From the NCBI GenBank assembly GCA_026874595.1, contig CM049306.1:109453142-109517141 (forward strand): a stretch of DNA of 64,000 nt. Direction: 5' to 3'. Both the position numbers and the translations under genes were made by a program. Below the pieces are notes generated by a model. It saw nothing but the letters and a program-made list of their open reading frames with translations. It searched no databases and was not told where the DNA came from. Origin of the DNA: Sipunculus nudus. Lineage: Eukaryota > Annelida > Sipuncula > Golfingiida > Sipunculidae. Numbering within the stretch: the stretch's first letter is position 1; every line of letters begins with the position of its first letter. Positions 50,546 through 60,231 of this stretch are shown here, one piece after another.

Positions 50546-51644
50546 TCTTCTTCAAAACTGCCTAAGTAGAATCATATATAAAATTGAAAACCAAAATATC
50601 AGTAGGTTCCTTTGGGTTGTTTGTCTGTAAATATACTCAAAGAGTTACACACCGATTTTTCTTAAGTTTGTAAGAGGGTTCAAAAACAAAAAGTAAGCAT
50701 CCCATTAGGTTTTGGAAGTGACCATGTTTAAACAGTTTTTTAAGGGTTCTTAATCATTCTGAGACACTGCCAATCATTAATATTAGCGGGCCCGCCTTTG
50801 ATTCAGTGATCAGAGCTCTTCTGTGATCTAAGCAAAGAAATTAGTTTACTGTGACCCACTTTTTGCTATGTATACAGCATAACATGAAAGTTTGCAAAAG
50901 ATCCAGGTGGAGGAATATGTGTGGTCTCTGACTACTCTCTTCACATGAGATGTATCTGACCATCATTTGATGCCCTCAGTGTCCTCGATACAAGGTAAAC
51001 ATGCCAGATATTTGTGATTGTTGTAAAACTGTATTGCAGATTTACAGAAGTTTTTCCTTATTATTATTGAACCACTGATATGTGACTGATATATTTTCTG
51101 TGATTCAAGATGACATGACATCTTCAGAACCTCACCATCATCAGTTACAAGGTCAAGCACACTAAATCTGATACATAAAGTGAGTAATATGTATTTCCTG
51201 CAAGATTCAAATGAAATATTTACTTACTCAAACCCTTTATTGTCATTGAGCTGTAAAGTTACAGACAGTCTCATAGTCAAACAAAAGTAAAACCATCTCA
51301 AAGCTCAGAGAGAAAGAGAGAGAGAGGGAGAGAAAGAGAGAGGAACAATGAGAGGGAGGAAGGAACAACAAACCACTTATCACAGTCAAAGACCTTGCCA
51401 TTTAAGATACTATCTTTATTAAGTCACACCTGAACAGATTCATGTAATTACAAGGCATAGGAATGCTCAGGAAGGCAGTCAGGTGTAAACCTATTAATAG
51501 ATGTAAATAATTAATACAGCTGGGGTCATGTAGTATGACCTGTGACATTTAGAGCCTCACCGTGTGGTATGATTCAATGTCTGTCTGTGTTATAATGACA
51601 TGTGGTGATCAATGCTGTGGACCTATGTATGCCTGGTGACTCAC
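50546..51644. other. Intron 2, proximal part; (GA)n tract
   Basis: Unique-looking sequence with a GA-rich tract at about 51305-51360. It ends at the donor of exon 2. Confidence 0.5.
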
Positions 51645-51746
51645 CTTAAGAGCTGCTATAGATATATCCCGGGCCTGAAGCTCGCCCTCCAGGTAGCTGA
51701 GTAAACTCAACAGCTCACTCTTGTTTAAATCCATCTTTGGATGCCT
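51645..51746 (-). CDS. CTTNBP2NL: CTTNBP2NL-like exon 2: start of CortBP2 domain
   Basis: A 102-bp exon after TTTTTTCCTACCAG, ending CTTAAG|GTGAGT. In the frame set by exon 1 it encodes RHPK and then MDLNKSELLSLLSYLEGELQ, ARDISIAALK. The block (S/K)ELL.LLS.LEGELQARD..I.ALK is the conserved opening of the CortBP2 domain. An internal ATG (51732-51734) gives MDLNKSEL, which resembles the vertebrate CTTNBP2NL start (MNLEKLSK). A shorter isoform beginning here from another first exon is therefore possible. Phase 0 at both ends. Confidence 0.95.
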
Positions 51747-54074
51747 CTGGTAGGAAAAAATAAAAAAGAAAATAGCATGTATTAACAAATGACAATGCTG
51801 TAAACACACCATTTTACTAAGATATCACTTGTTTGACTTTTGTTCTGATATAACTCTGGATGTCTCTGTGTAATAAACAAAAAGAACACTAAAATGAATC
51901 ATACCCCATCCTGAACCTAAGAAATCCCCTGTTCCATTAACATTCACAGATAAAACAAGTAAGGTCTCCAATGTGTATATCACACTAACTTACCTAGTAG
52001 GAAGGATTCCATGTGACCCAGATAAAGCAATGACTGAACCTGGCACCACTCACTTTCCTCAAGCTGCATGAAATGTTAATTCTTTGCTCATTTATGGGGA
52101 TGTGGTCAATAAGATTAGAAGGATATAATTTTCACAAACCTGGACCAATCAAATACTGATATACACTTTATAATACAGATTTTTATTCATAAGAGAAATG
52201 AAGGATTAATTAATGGGATTCATGTTCCTGGAATTAAACTAAAACTGTGTAATTTCTTACATGACATATAAAATGTAGCTTATAATCTTCTCAATGGCAT
52301 AAAATGCAAAAAAAAAACCAGTTTGGGAGGGGGAGGGAAACAGATAAAAGTAAAATGAAGCACTTTGTCAATATGTATCATGTATCACTGGTAGTGTACT
52401 GCGAAAAGTATTGTACCTGAATAGGCTAGCTGACAACCAGGCCTATATCACAAATACACATACATACATGATACATATGTGCAGATACCCCTATTTTAAC
52501 TGCACCTCCTCATGACAGCTATTTGTGAATTAAAGAGCAAAATCTGAGATCCTTCCAATGAATGTAATTTGAGGTGCTAATGTATCAACTTTGTTTTCAA
52601 CATTGATCTTAGTTTTCTAAGAACTGCAAAAAGTTTCAAAAGAAAGCTGGGAGGGATCCACTTGTTTCTGTGTTTACAGATCTGAAGTTTGTATTTCAAG
52701 GTATTCTTCTGTAATTTTAACAGTAATTTTCCAGGAATAACACAGATGCCTTGATGAAATATTTTAGAACTGCAGTGAATGCATTTAATTACCACAACTT
52801 TAGACAGGTAACATGTGCAGGTTACCATACATGTCAAGAATAAATCCCAGGATTAGAATCTACATACATATAAAGCTTCAGAAGCTTTCCAGGTCTCTGT
52901 GTTTTTCTGTTGAGTGATATAATCTATGACTACATGTACATGTTCCTACTGGTACAAAAGAGCTGTGCTTCCTATTAACAAGCCTTTCAACTTAACAGGA
53001 AGCATATACATATATCTTTTTACCTATTGCACAATGCCAACAGCTCAGTTTGTTCTCCTTTGAACCAGCCATTATCTATATACAATTTCTCTGAGCCATC
53101 TACTCCACTCTCTTAGATATCTGATGTATTTCAAGCCTTGCCTATGACATGCAGTACATGATACAGTATTTATCTTTTATTCTCTCACCTTGAGCTAGCC
53201 CTGCCAATGACATACAGAGTAATGATCACATAAACATTGAGGAAAACAGCAAATGAATCAAACCTAGTCAACCTGAATCAGTCACACAGGATTAAACTTC
53301 TTTTGAATTGGAAATGCTGATGCTAAAGTTCAACTGACAAAACCTTTTCAAAACTAGATAATGGACTTGAAAACCCAACTTTCTGCTATTAAACAGACCT
53401 TTAGATGGTTGAGTGAACTTATAAATGCAAAAGGGTTTCTTCGCAAAATCAAGCTATTCTGGCAAAATGTGTGTACTTAAAAGTTCATCAAATTACTGAC
53501 TATTATATATATACAATTTTTGTTCAAATACCTGGCCATTTCATGAGGGGGAGACCTAGACAAATCACCAGGTACTCTTTTATTTCCCCCTGTCATTTTT
53601 AAACATGATTTGATCTCAATGTAATCAACACCTTTGTGGTGTGCTTTCTTTAATGTCATTTCCTACATGTTTAGGGATCATCCTAGGCCTTTTTGGGGTC
53701 TTATTTCTGAACCATCCACTGAACATTTTTTTATAACATGAAAAAAGGCCCTTCTAGAAAGACATAATAATTCTTGTTGGTACATGGTGAGAGCAGAAAA
53801 AATAACTATAAATCCTGTTTACAGTTAACTGTAACCTGTAAGCACTGATCTTCTAACATGTAAATTAGCACTGACTCTGAGCAGTGTTCTTCCTTAAGAT
53901 ACAAGTGTGACAATGTGAAGTTTGAAGAAAAGGAATCAACTCACAGTTTAACCTCTGAAAACCAAGCTATTAATAAGTTTGACATTTGACCATGAATTTG
54001 ATAAACATTTTCCTTCTGTGACTGTGGTGAGTTACCTCCTGGCAGCAGCTGTAATTTATCCTCCTCAAAAATAT
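51747..54074 (-). other. Intron 1, left part, no repeats recognised
   Basis: AT-rich sequence between the acceptor of exon 2 and the repeat block at 54.1 kb. Open frames here are short and featureless. Confidence 0.5.
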
Positions 54075-55505
54075 TAGAAAAGATTGTATTTAAACAAGGC
54101 CTACAGGCCTAATGCGAACCTGTGCATATGGATATACACCAGGTATAACGCTTCAATGCTGAACCACTACTTTTCATATATATGAACAATGCAAGTACTA
54201 AACATTTTGAACAAGAAACAATACACAACATCACTGCTGAAATTCTGGCATGGGTGCACACAACACAAAAATTATTGTAGGTGGCACCACCAGTCTTGTA
54301 TACGACAAAGCTATTTGACATGAATAATAATTTCAGGCTGATATATCAAATTCCTCCGTAGAATTAAGCAGGCACATACACTTTGCAAAAGTCATTGTAG
54401 ATGGTGACACCTGTCTTGTGAACGAGAAAGCCATTAAAGACACATAGACAGGTCAGAATATCAGGCCAATACATCAAACTTACCTTGAGTCTGATGCACG
54501 GGGCTGACCAGGCTTAGGTGAGAAAGGCTGTTGCCCCAAGTGTACTGTGACAAATTACTGGCTCAGGCTACTGCACTGAGTGAACTCTTGACCTGCACCT
54601 GGCTAGACTGAGTGAACTTTTGACCTGTACCTGGCTGCACTGAGTGAACTCTTGACCTGTTGCATAATCTGACACAGTTGGCAGTCTGCCAAAGCTATAA
54701 ATAAATCCAGGCTGACCTTTTGCCTATTGCCAAATCTGAAATAGTAGCCACACAATTGCATAAGCTCACAGATTGGCTCCATATGCAGCCCTGAGGGGCA
54801 TGACACCCATGAGGTGATCACATGATACTCATGAGGTGATCACATGCTACCCATGAGATGATCACATGCTGCCCATGAGGTAATCACATGCCTTGTGCTA
54901 GGCTGCACTGATTGAACTGTTGACCTATATTTGGCTGCACTGAATGAACTCTTGATCTGTTTCCAAATCTGAAACAGTTGGCAGTTTCTCAACCTATTCA
55001 AGAAACATACACAATCTTGGCCTGTTATGTAACTCTGCTAACATTTATCCAACACATACCATTTGAACAAGCTTGAGAAGGCTCGCCTCTGGGATCATTT
55101 CTGTAAAATATTGAACAATTTGGCTGGACTGTTTACAAGAAGAAGACTTTTAAAGTTTTTTTTCAGCTTTTTCCCTGTAAAATCTAAGTAAATGCAGATA
55201 GCAAAAATAAGCTGAATCCATCAATATTTGATATGTGACTGATAATTGCATAAAATATTAGACAATTCGGCTGAACAGATTCAGAGAAGAAGATTTTTTA
55301 AGCTATTTTAGCTTTTCCCCTATAAAATCTAAGAAAATGCAGTTTATAGCCAAAAAAATAAGCAAAATCCGATAGAGTTTTTTAGATGACTAATTTTATG
55401 CATAAAATTTCGTGATGCTAATTCTTGCTGTTTTCAAGATAGTATGGGTTAACGTACAGACGCCGGACGCCGCCACACCATCGCATAAGCTCACAGGTTC
55501 GCTAA
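54075..55505 (+). repeat. Mixed dispersed-repeat block, TTAACGTACAG family
   Basis: Begins AAACAAGGCCTACAGGCCTA, mirrored at 55508 by AAACAAGACCTACAGGCCTA, so two copies of one repeat lie 1.4 kb apart. It includes modules with GGTGGCACCACC (54280) and GATGGTGACACC (54397), a CTGAGTGAACTCTTGACCTG phrase repeated several times (54580-54660, 54940), and a 22-bp tandem at 54808-54895. The right end (55449-55502) is the TTAACGTACAG...CATAAGCTCACAGG terminus. Confidence 0.65.
54808..54895. repeat. 22-bp tandem repeat, four copies
   Basis: Four successive units of CATGAGGTGATCACATGCTA-type sequence, each with a TGATCA palindrome. The units start at 54808, 54830, 54852 and 54874, and the last is partly diverged. 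Confidence 0.85.
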
Positions 55506-57460
55506 AAAGAAACAAGACCTACAGGCCTAATGTAAACCTGTACAATGGAATATACATCAGGTATAATGCTTCCATGATAATAATATGCTTGACTATTACT
55601 TTTCAAGTACATGTGTGACATGTATATATGTACAATGCAAGTACTAAACATTCTGAACCAGAGTACAAGCACCAATATCACAAACATCACTTCTGCAATA
55701 CTGGCATGGATGTATTTATATACAACAACAAAATATTGTACGATGCGCCACCAGTAAAGTATGACAGTATGAAAAAGGCATTCTAGATGTATGGAGAATC
55801 TTGACCTGTTGCCAACTTTGATGCAGTTGGCAGTCTGCCAAAGCAATTAATAGATACAGTCTGAAACTTGGCCTGTTGCCAAATCTGAAATAATTGGCAG
55901 TCTGCCAAGCTATTTATAGATACAGTGAAAATCTTGGCCTGTTGCCAAATCTGTTTATACATACAGAAAGACTGGCCACAATTTTCAAGCCGACATATTC
56001 ATTAGATTTTTTTAATCAAAATGTTCAGAATAACAACGGATGCCTATTTTAAGCTAAATCTTTATTCATGGATTTATCATTTATCTTACACATAAGTTGG
56101 ATATGAACACCAATTATTCATGTTGTCTGTACAGCTCACAGAGCTCTGTCTGTTAATACAATTAATCTACTAGCTTTGTTTATCAAAATATCTCTCACAG
56201 TCCTTTCATTGTTAAAGGTCCAATAATTCAGCCAAAAATCATTCAAGTAAACTTGAACAAGGCCACCCAAGTCATTTTGTGCAATATTCAGCATTTGAAG
56301 CAACAGTTTTGCAGAAATGATTACTGCATCCCCTCAGTCTGATATAGGCTTACTGATGTAATGGCCACAAGACCTACTTCAGCTTTTTTTGTGACTCAAA
56401 CATCAATGAACCATATCTTTTCTTATAAGAGATTCCTACAGCAGGATAATTTTTGTGAAAAATTAAACTATTCGGTTGAGTTTCCTGATTAAACATTTCT
56501 AATGTAGTGGCTAAAGATGGCACAAGTTTTTTTGCCTGTAAAAAAAAAACAAGTTTGAAGTAGATTGTGCCACATAAACCTCAATTTCAAATACGAGTCA
56601 TGTTACCAACATTTGCACAAAACTTTGTGATTCTAGCTCCTGTAACTGAAACTGTAATGTTAGTATGCTTACTTGGCTAAATGACTAAATTCAAATTCCT
56701 GTAACTCTGCCAAAATTCACTGAACACAAACCATTTGAACAAACTTGAGAGAGCTTGTCTCTTGGATCATTTCAGTGAAATATTTAACAATTTGACTGAA
56801 TGATTTCAGAGAAGAAGATTTTCGAAGGCTTTCTACCATTCCCCAAGAAATTGGGATTTGATGCAGGTGGTGCCACAACAAGCTCAATCTCACAACATTT
56901 GACATGTGAATGACTTTTGCATAAAATTTGGCGATGCTAACTCCTGCTGTTCCTGAGAAATTAAAGGTTAATGTACGGATGAACGATGACCCCTGTACAA
57001 AACAAGGGACCTTTGGGTCACTGTGCTCGGCTGAAGTTGACCTTGAAGGTTAAAATCTAAAATAATATCAAATGGAGATAAAGTGTGAGAGGAAGAGGTA
57101 ATATAGGCCATGGTTGGTTTATATGATTTGTTTGTACTGATGAGCAAGAAAAAGTTGCAAATAATATTTTGTGACCTGACAATGTGTTTCCTAATGTTTC
57201 TGGGATTATTTCTGTGAAATATTGAACAATAAAAATTTTGCTAAACAGTTTGGGAGATGATGTTTAAGGTTTTTAGCTTTTCCCAATAAAATCTTTAAGG
57301 TTTTTAGCTTTTCCCAATAAAATCTAAGTCATTGCAGATAGCAAAAAAAAAAAGTCAAACCTTTAGAGTTTAACATGTGACTGGTTCTTCCACAAAATTT
57401 GGCACTGCTAGCTTCGACGGTTTTAAGATTCCATGGCTTAACAAACGACTGAAGCCGGAC
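55506..57460 (+). repeat. Dispersed-repeat block in intron 1
   Basis: Second copy of the AAACAAGACCTACAGGCC repeat. Modules with GATGCGCCACCAG (55745) and GGTGGTGCCACAAC (56866), repeated TTGGCAGTCTGCCAA phrases (55830-55915), and the 200-bp copy at 57001-57197. Phrases such as GAGAAGAAGATTTT and CAATAAAATCTAAG recur around 55130, 55290, 56810, 57240 and 57300. Confidence 0.6.
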
Positions 57461-58685
57461 GGTGCATCATTCACATGTAAAGTTTGAATCCAATTAATCA
57501 ATTCAAACTGGACAAGCAGAGGACCACACAGATAGATTGAAAGGTTTGTCCAGTGGGGCCTTAATTATGTTTTTCAAATATAAACTCTTTAAGCACTGGT
57601 GTCACTAGTATCTAAAAATGTCAAAATATAAAAGAAAAACTAGGTGGACGGAATGAGGATACAATTTAAACAAATAAATGAAATAGCATTAACTGATTGC
57701 GGGAAAAATCAAAGCAATAAATTATTTTTTTTAGAAAATGGACATAGTCAGTTGTCAGGTACACTAAAGATGTGAAAAATATGCCAACTGACAAATGAAA
57801 TATGCCCCTGAGAGGCTCAATAAGAACTGAAAGTCAACAATACGATCGGGGCTGACTGCTTACATTTGTTGTGTGCACAAGGAGGACATTAATTTATTTC
57901 ATCTTGCTATAAATTTTCACTGATTGCAAGAGTAAACTAAGATACAAAAATATGGAAAGAATGGACAGTGTGTAGAACAAAGACTCAACAAACCCTGAAA
58001 TTAAACTTTTTTCTGATGTCAGGTCCTGTACCAATTATTCCCCCAATTAATTAACTTATTATCACCAAAAAAAGAACTTACACATTTATATCCCTAATGT
58101 TTTTAGAAATAAAAACATTATTTGTTAATAAATCATTTTAAAATTTGAGCAAAAGTATAAATATAACTTGAAATCAGTTGCTACATTAGGCTAAACTCAT
58201 TCCTGATAAACAACTTAGCAATCAATGGATGTGTGATTGGGTTTCAAATGAAATACTGATTATTTAAACTGCCTCAGCCTTAGAATCAGAAATTATCCAT
58301 ACAGATTTGAAAAACAACACAAACATTACCTCCCCCCCCCCTTGTATTTCCACATAGATCTATAATCTAATCTAAGAAAGAACATGAGTGTTGATCATTT
58401 TTGTATCTAAAGTGTTTTCTGGTTTGGCTGAGATTGGTATATTTTTGTCTGTAAAAATTACACAGGACCGTCAACTGCGCTGTCCATCAAAACAAGAGAT
58501 GGGACCTTTTTACAGTTAGTGCCTCCAGATAAAAGGCATGGCCATTGCTTGTCAAAAGGTCAAGGTCATCTATTTTCCCTGCGGGCTGCATTCCATCTCC
58601 ATGTGTAATCCGTCAGCTATTGCCAGTAAAATTACAAATTATACGCTCAATCGTGATATTTGTGAATTTTTCATTCTGATCTCAC
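57461..58685 (-). other. Intron 1, promoter-proximal part
   Basis: Mostly AT-rich, with a poly(C) run near 58331-58341. It ends at the exon 1 donor AAG|GTGAGATC. Confidence 0.55.
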
Positions 58686-58766
58686 CTTCAGCGTACTCGA
58701 TGGTAGTTTATCCATTGTAGTTTGCAGTGGTTCAAAAGCGGAACTCAGGTCTGAACGGGACGCCAT
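58686..58766 (-). CDS. CTTNBP2NL: CTTNBP2NL-like exon 1, N-terminal tail
   Basis: ATG at 58764-58766 in the context CAAAATGGCG, followed by MASRSDLSSAFEPLQTTMDK and LPSSTLK, 27 codons to the donor AAG|GTGAGA. A TAA in the same frame lies ten codons upstream (58797-58799), so this is the first ATG of the frame. The donor is phase 0 and joins exon 2 in frame (TLK|RHPKMDLNK). This parallels vertebrate CTTNBP2, which also has an N-terminal tail before its SELRMLLS block. It is too short for an open-frame scan and rests on start context, donor and frame continuity. The region is CpG-richer than the surroundings. Confidence 0.85.
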
Positions 58767-59010
58767 TTTGACTTGTTGCGAAGTTGTGCGATACAATTAC
58801 TGCTTGGAAGCGTGTCCCTGGCCAGTCTTGAAAACCTACGTATTCCTTGGATCCATTAATTCGTCCAAAGGGCACCCATTGTGCCTACAGTACCAGAATG
58901 TGAGTGGAATACCCAGGATTATGTCAGGAGTGATCCATTCTTCGCCCACTGTTTTGCGACTCCGCCATTTACAAGATTGGTCACGTGACTTATGTTGACG
59001 CTGCTCGCTT
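58767..59010 (-). promoter_or_regulatory. Promoter region with overlapping E-box and CCAAT
   Basis: On the minus strand the sequence reads GTCACGTGACCAATC: a palindromic CACGTG (58982-58987) overlapping by two bases a segment with CCAAT (58976-58980). It is followed by AAATGGCGGAG (58960-58970), a YY1-like motif that often sits just downstream of a start site. This places likely transcription starts about 180-250 bp before the exon 1 ATG. There is no TATA box at a useful distance. The motifs are visible and the promoter role is inferred. Confidence 0.55.
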
Positions 59011-60118
59011 ACTTTCAGGGGTGGGGTTGGTTATTTTTAGAAACAGACTTCAGGACAAGGGAGTTTCACTTTCACCAGTGATCAAATTGTAACCTGACGA
59101 ATTGTTCCGAACATCGCATCTCATCATTTCCTAAACCACTGGATATAAATGTATCTCCACTTGTTTTGAAATAATCATGACAACATATTCTTTTGAGTGA
59201 TTTTTTTAACGCTTCACAAGGGATAGAGAATATAAGAAATAAACAATGTGACCCTTATGTAAAAATTAAAAAAAAGTATAAATATCAGCTAGGAATTGCG
59301 ATAATAATAATAATAATGATAATGATAATAATAATAATGTTATTATTATTATTATTATTATTTACTTGCTGCAATATCATTTTTCACATATGTAAAACTG
59401 TCTTTACACTGAACATAATATTGTACCATATGCATATATTAAAAATATTTAACCAGCCAAGCAGGAGATTTATATAAAATTAGGAAATATACACATGTAT
59501 ATATGTCTTCGTTAGTGCAGAAAATTTATAAAAATAGGAAATAAATACATGTATATGTGTCTTCGTCAAAATTTAAATATGCTTTGTTTGTTTATCAAGA
59601 TGAAAATATTATTTTAATAATAAAGAAAAACTAAAATTAATAATTTATAGTTAATCAAACAGTATTTTATCTAGACATGATAAATGTATCAAACAAATCG
59701 ACAAAATCAGAAGTTTTCTCAACATTTTATTGCTTTGTGCAAATTATGAATGAAATTGATATAATTAATTAATCATTATAAATGTATATATAACCTAGAA
59801 TAATGTATCATGCTCATTTGATGTTATTAATATATTTAAAGAATGTCTTAAAAGTTCATCTACGTCTGTAGATTGAAAAAAAAACATGAAGAAGAGGAAA
59901 TTAAGCGAGGAGAGAAAAAAATAGTTTACGTTTAATCACCGCAAAGGTATAGACGCTAAAAACCCAGGCCTTTAATTGCATGACAGTGAAAACACACCAG
60001 TCCCAAACATAATTTGACTGTTAAGAGCAGTTACCAGTCCACTTTACGGTCACATTGGAGGTCAAAGTTCACTTAAGTCATCGCACAGATGAGAACAGAC
60101 AAATGCTGATGAGCAAAC
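59011..60118. other. Intergenic region between divergent start codons, AT microsatellite
   Basis: After the CpG-richer stretch the sequence is very AT-rich. (AAT)n followed by (ATT)n at 59301-59363 can fold back on itself. No exon was recognised before the plus-strand start at 60119. The 5' UTR of that gene is presumably within the last part. Confidence 0.5.
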
Positions 60119-60231
60119 ATGTTAAAGCTTATCAACAGAGCGGAAGAAGATCTGATCTTCCAGAGGTTTACGAATTGTCTGAAAAAATGTGAGGAGGGAG
60201 TGTCAAAGCTGAAAGCCCAAAATGACACCCT
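60119..60231 (+). CDS. Putative first coding exon of an unidentified divergent gene
   Basis: ATG at 60119 with A at -3 (GCAAACATG) and an in-frame TGA only two codons before it. It encodes MLKLINRAEEDLIFQRFTNC and LKKCEEGVSKLKAQNDT, 37 codons plus two bases, ending CCCT|GTAAGTG, a consensus donor, in phase 2. The peptide is charged and helical-looking, with heptad-like leucine spacing that suggests a coiled coil. I do not recognise the family. If read through the donor it would stop after one more codon, so the donor decides the interpretation. No following exon was found in the remaining 3.8 kb. Confidence 0.55.

Larger units (their letters stand above)
16600..51644 (-). other. Intron 2 of the CTTNBP2NL-like gene, 35 kb, repeat-filled
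   Basis: Its borders are the donor CTTAAG|GTGAGT at 51645/51644 and the acceptor TTTACAG at 16600. It contains both large internal satellites, most copies of the dispersed families described below, and stretches of unique sequence. No coding exon of this or another gene was recognised inside it. All three sequence classes would be transcribed as part of the pre-mRNA. Confidence 0.85.
9788..58766 (-). other. CTTNBP2NL: Gene locus: cortactin-binding protein 2 N-terminal-like
   Basis: Five coding exons on the minus strand cover 49 kb. Intron sizes are about 6.9 kb, 35.0 kb, 4.8 kb and 0.39 kb. Every junction is GT..AG and phase 0, and the joined frame has no stop before 9788. Predicted length is 594 residues, compared with about 640 for the vertebrate CTTNBP2NL protein. 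Domain order is a short N-terminal tail, a CortBP2 helical domain (about 28-90), a coiled coil (about 115-315) and a proline/serine-rich tail (about 330-594). Family members associate with cortactin and the actin cytoskeleton and with STRIPAK (PP2A-striatin) complexes. That role here is inferred from the family. Without downstream sequence I cannot tell whether this is the short NL form or the start of a long ankyrin-containing CTTNBP2 form. Confidence 0.85.
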
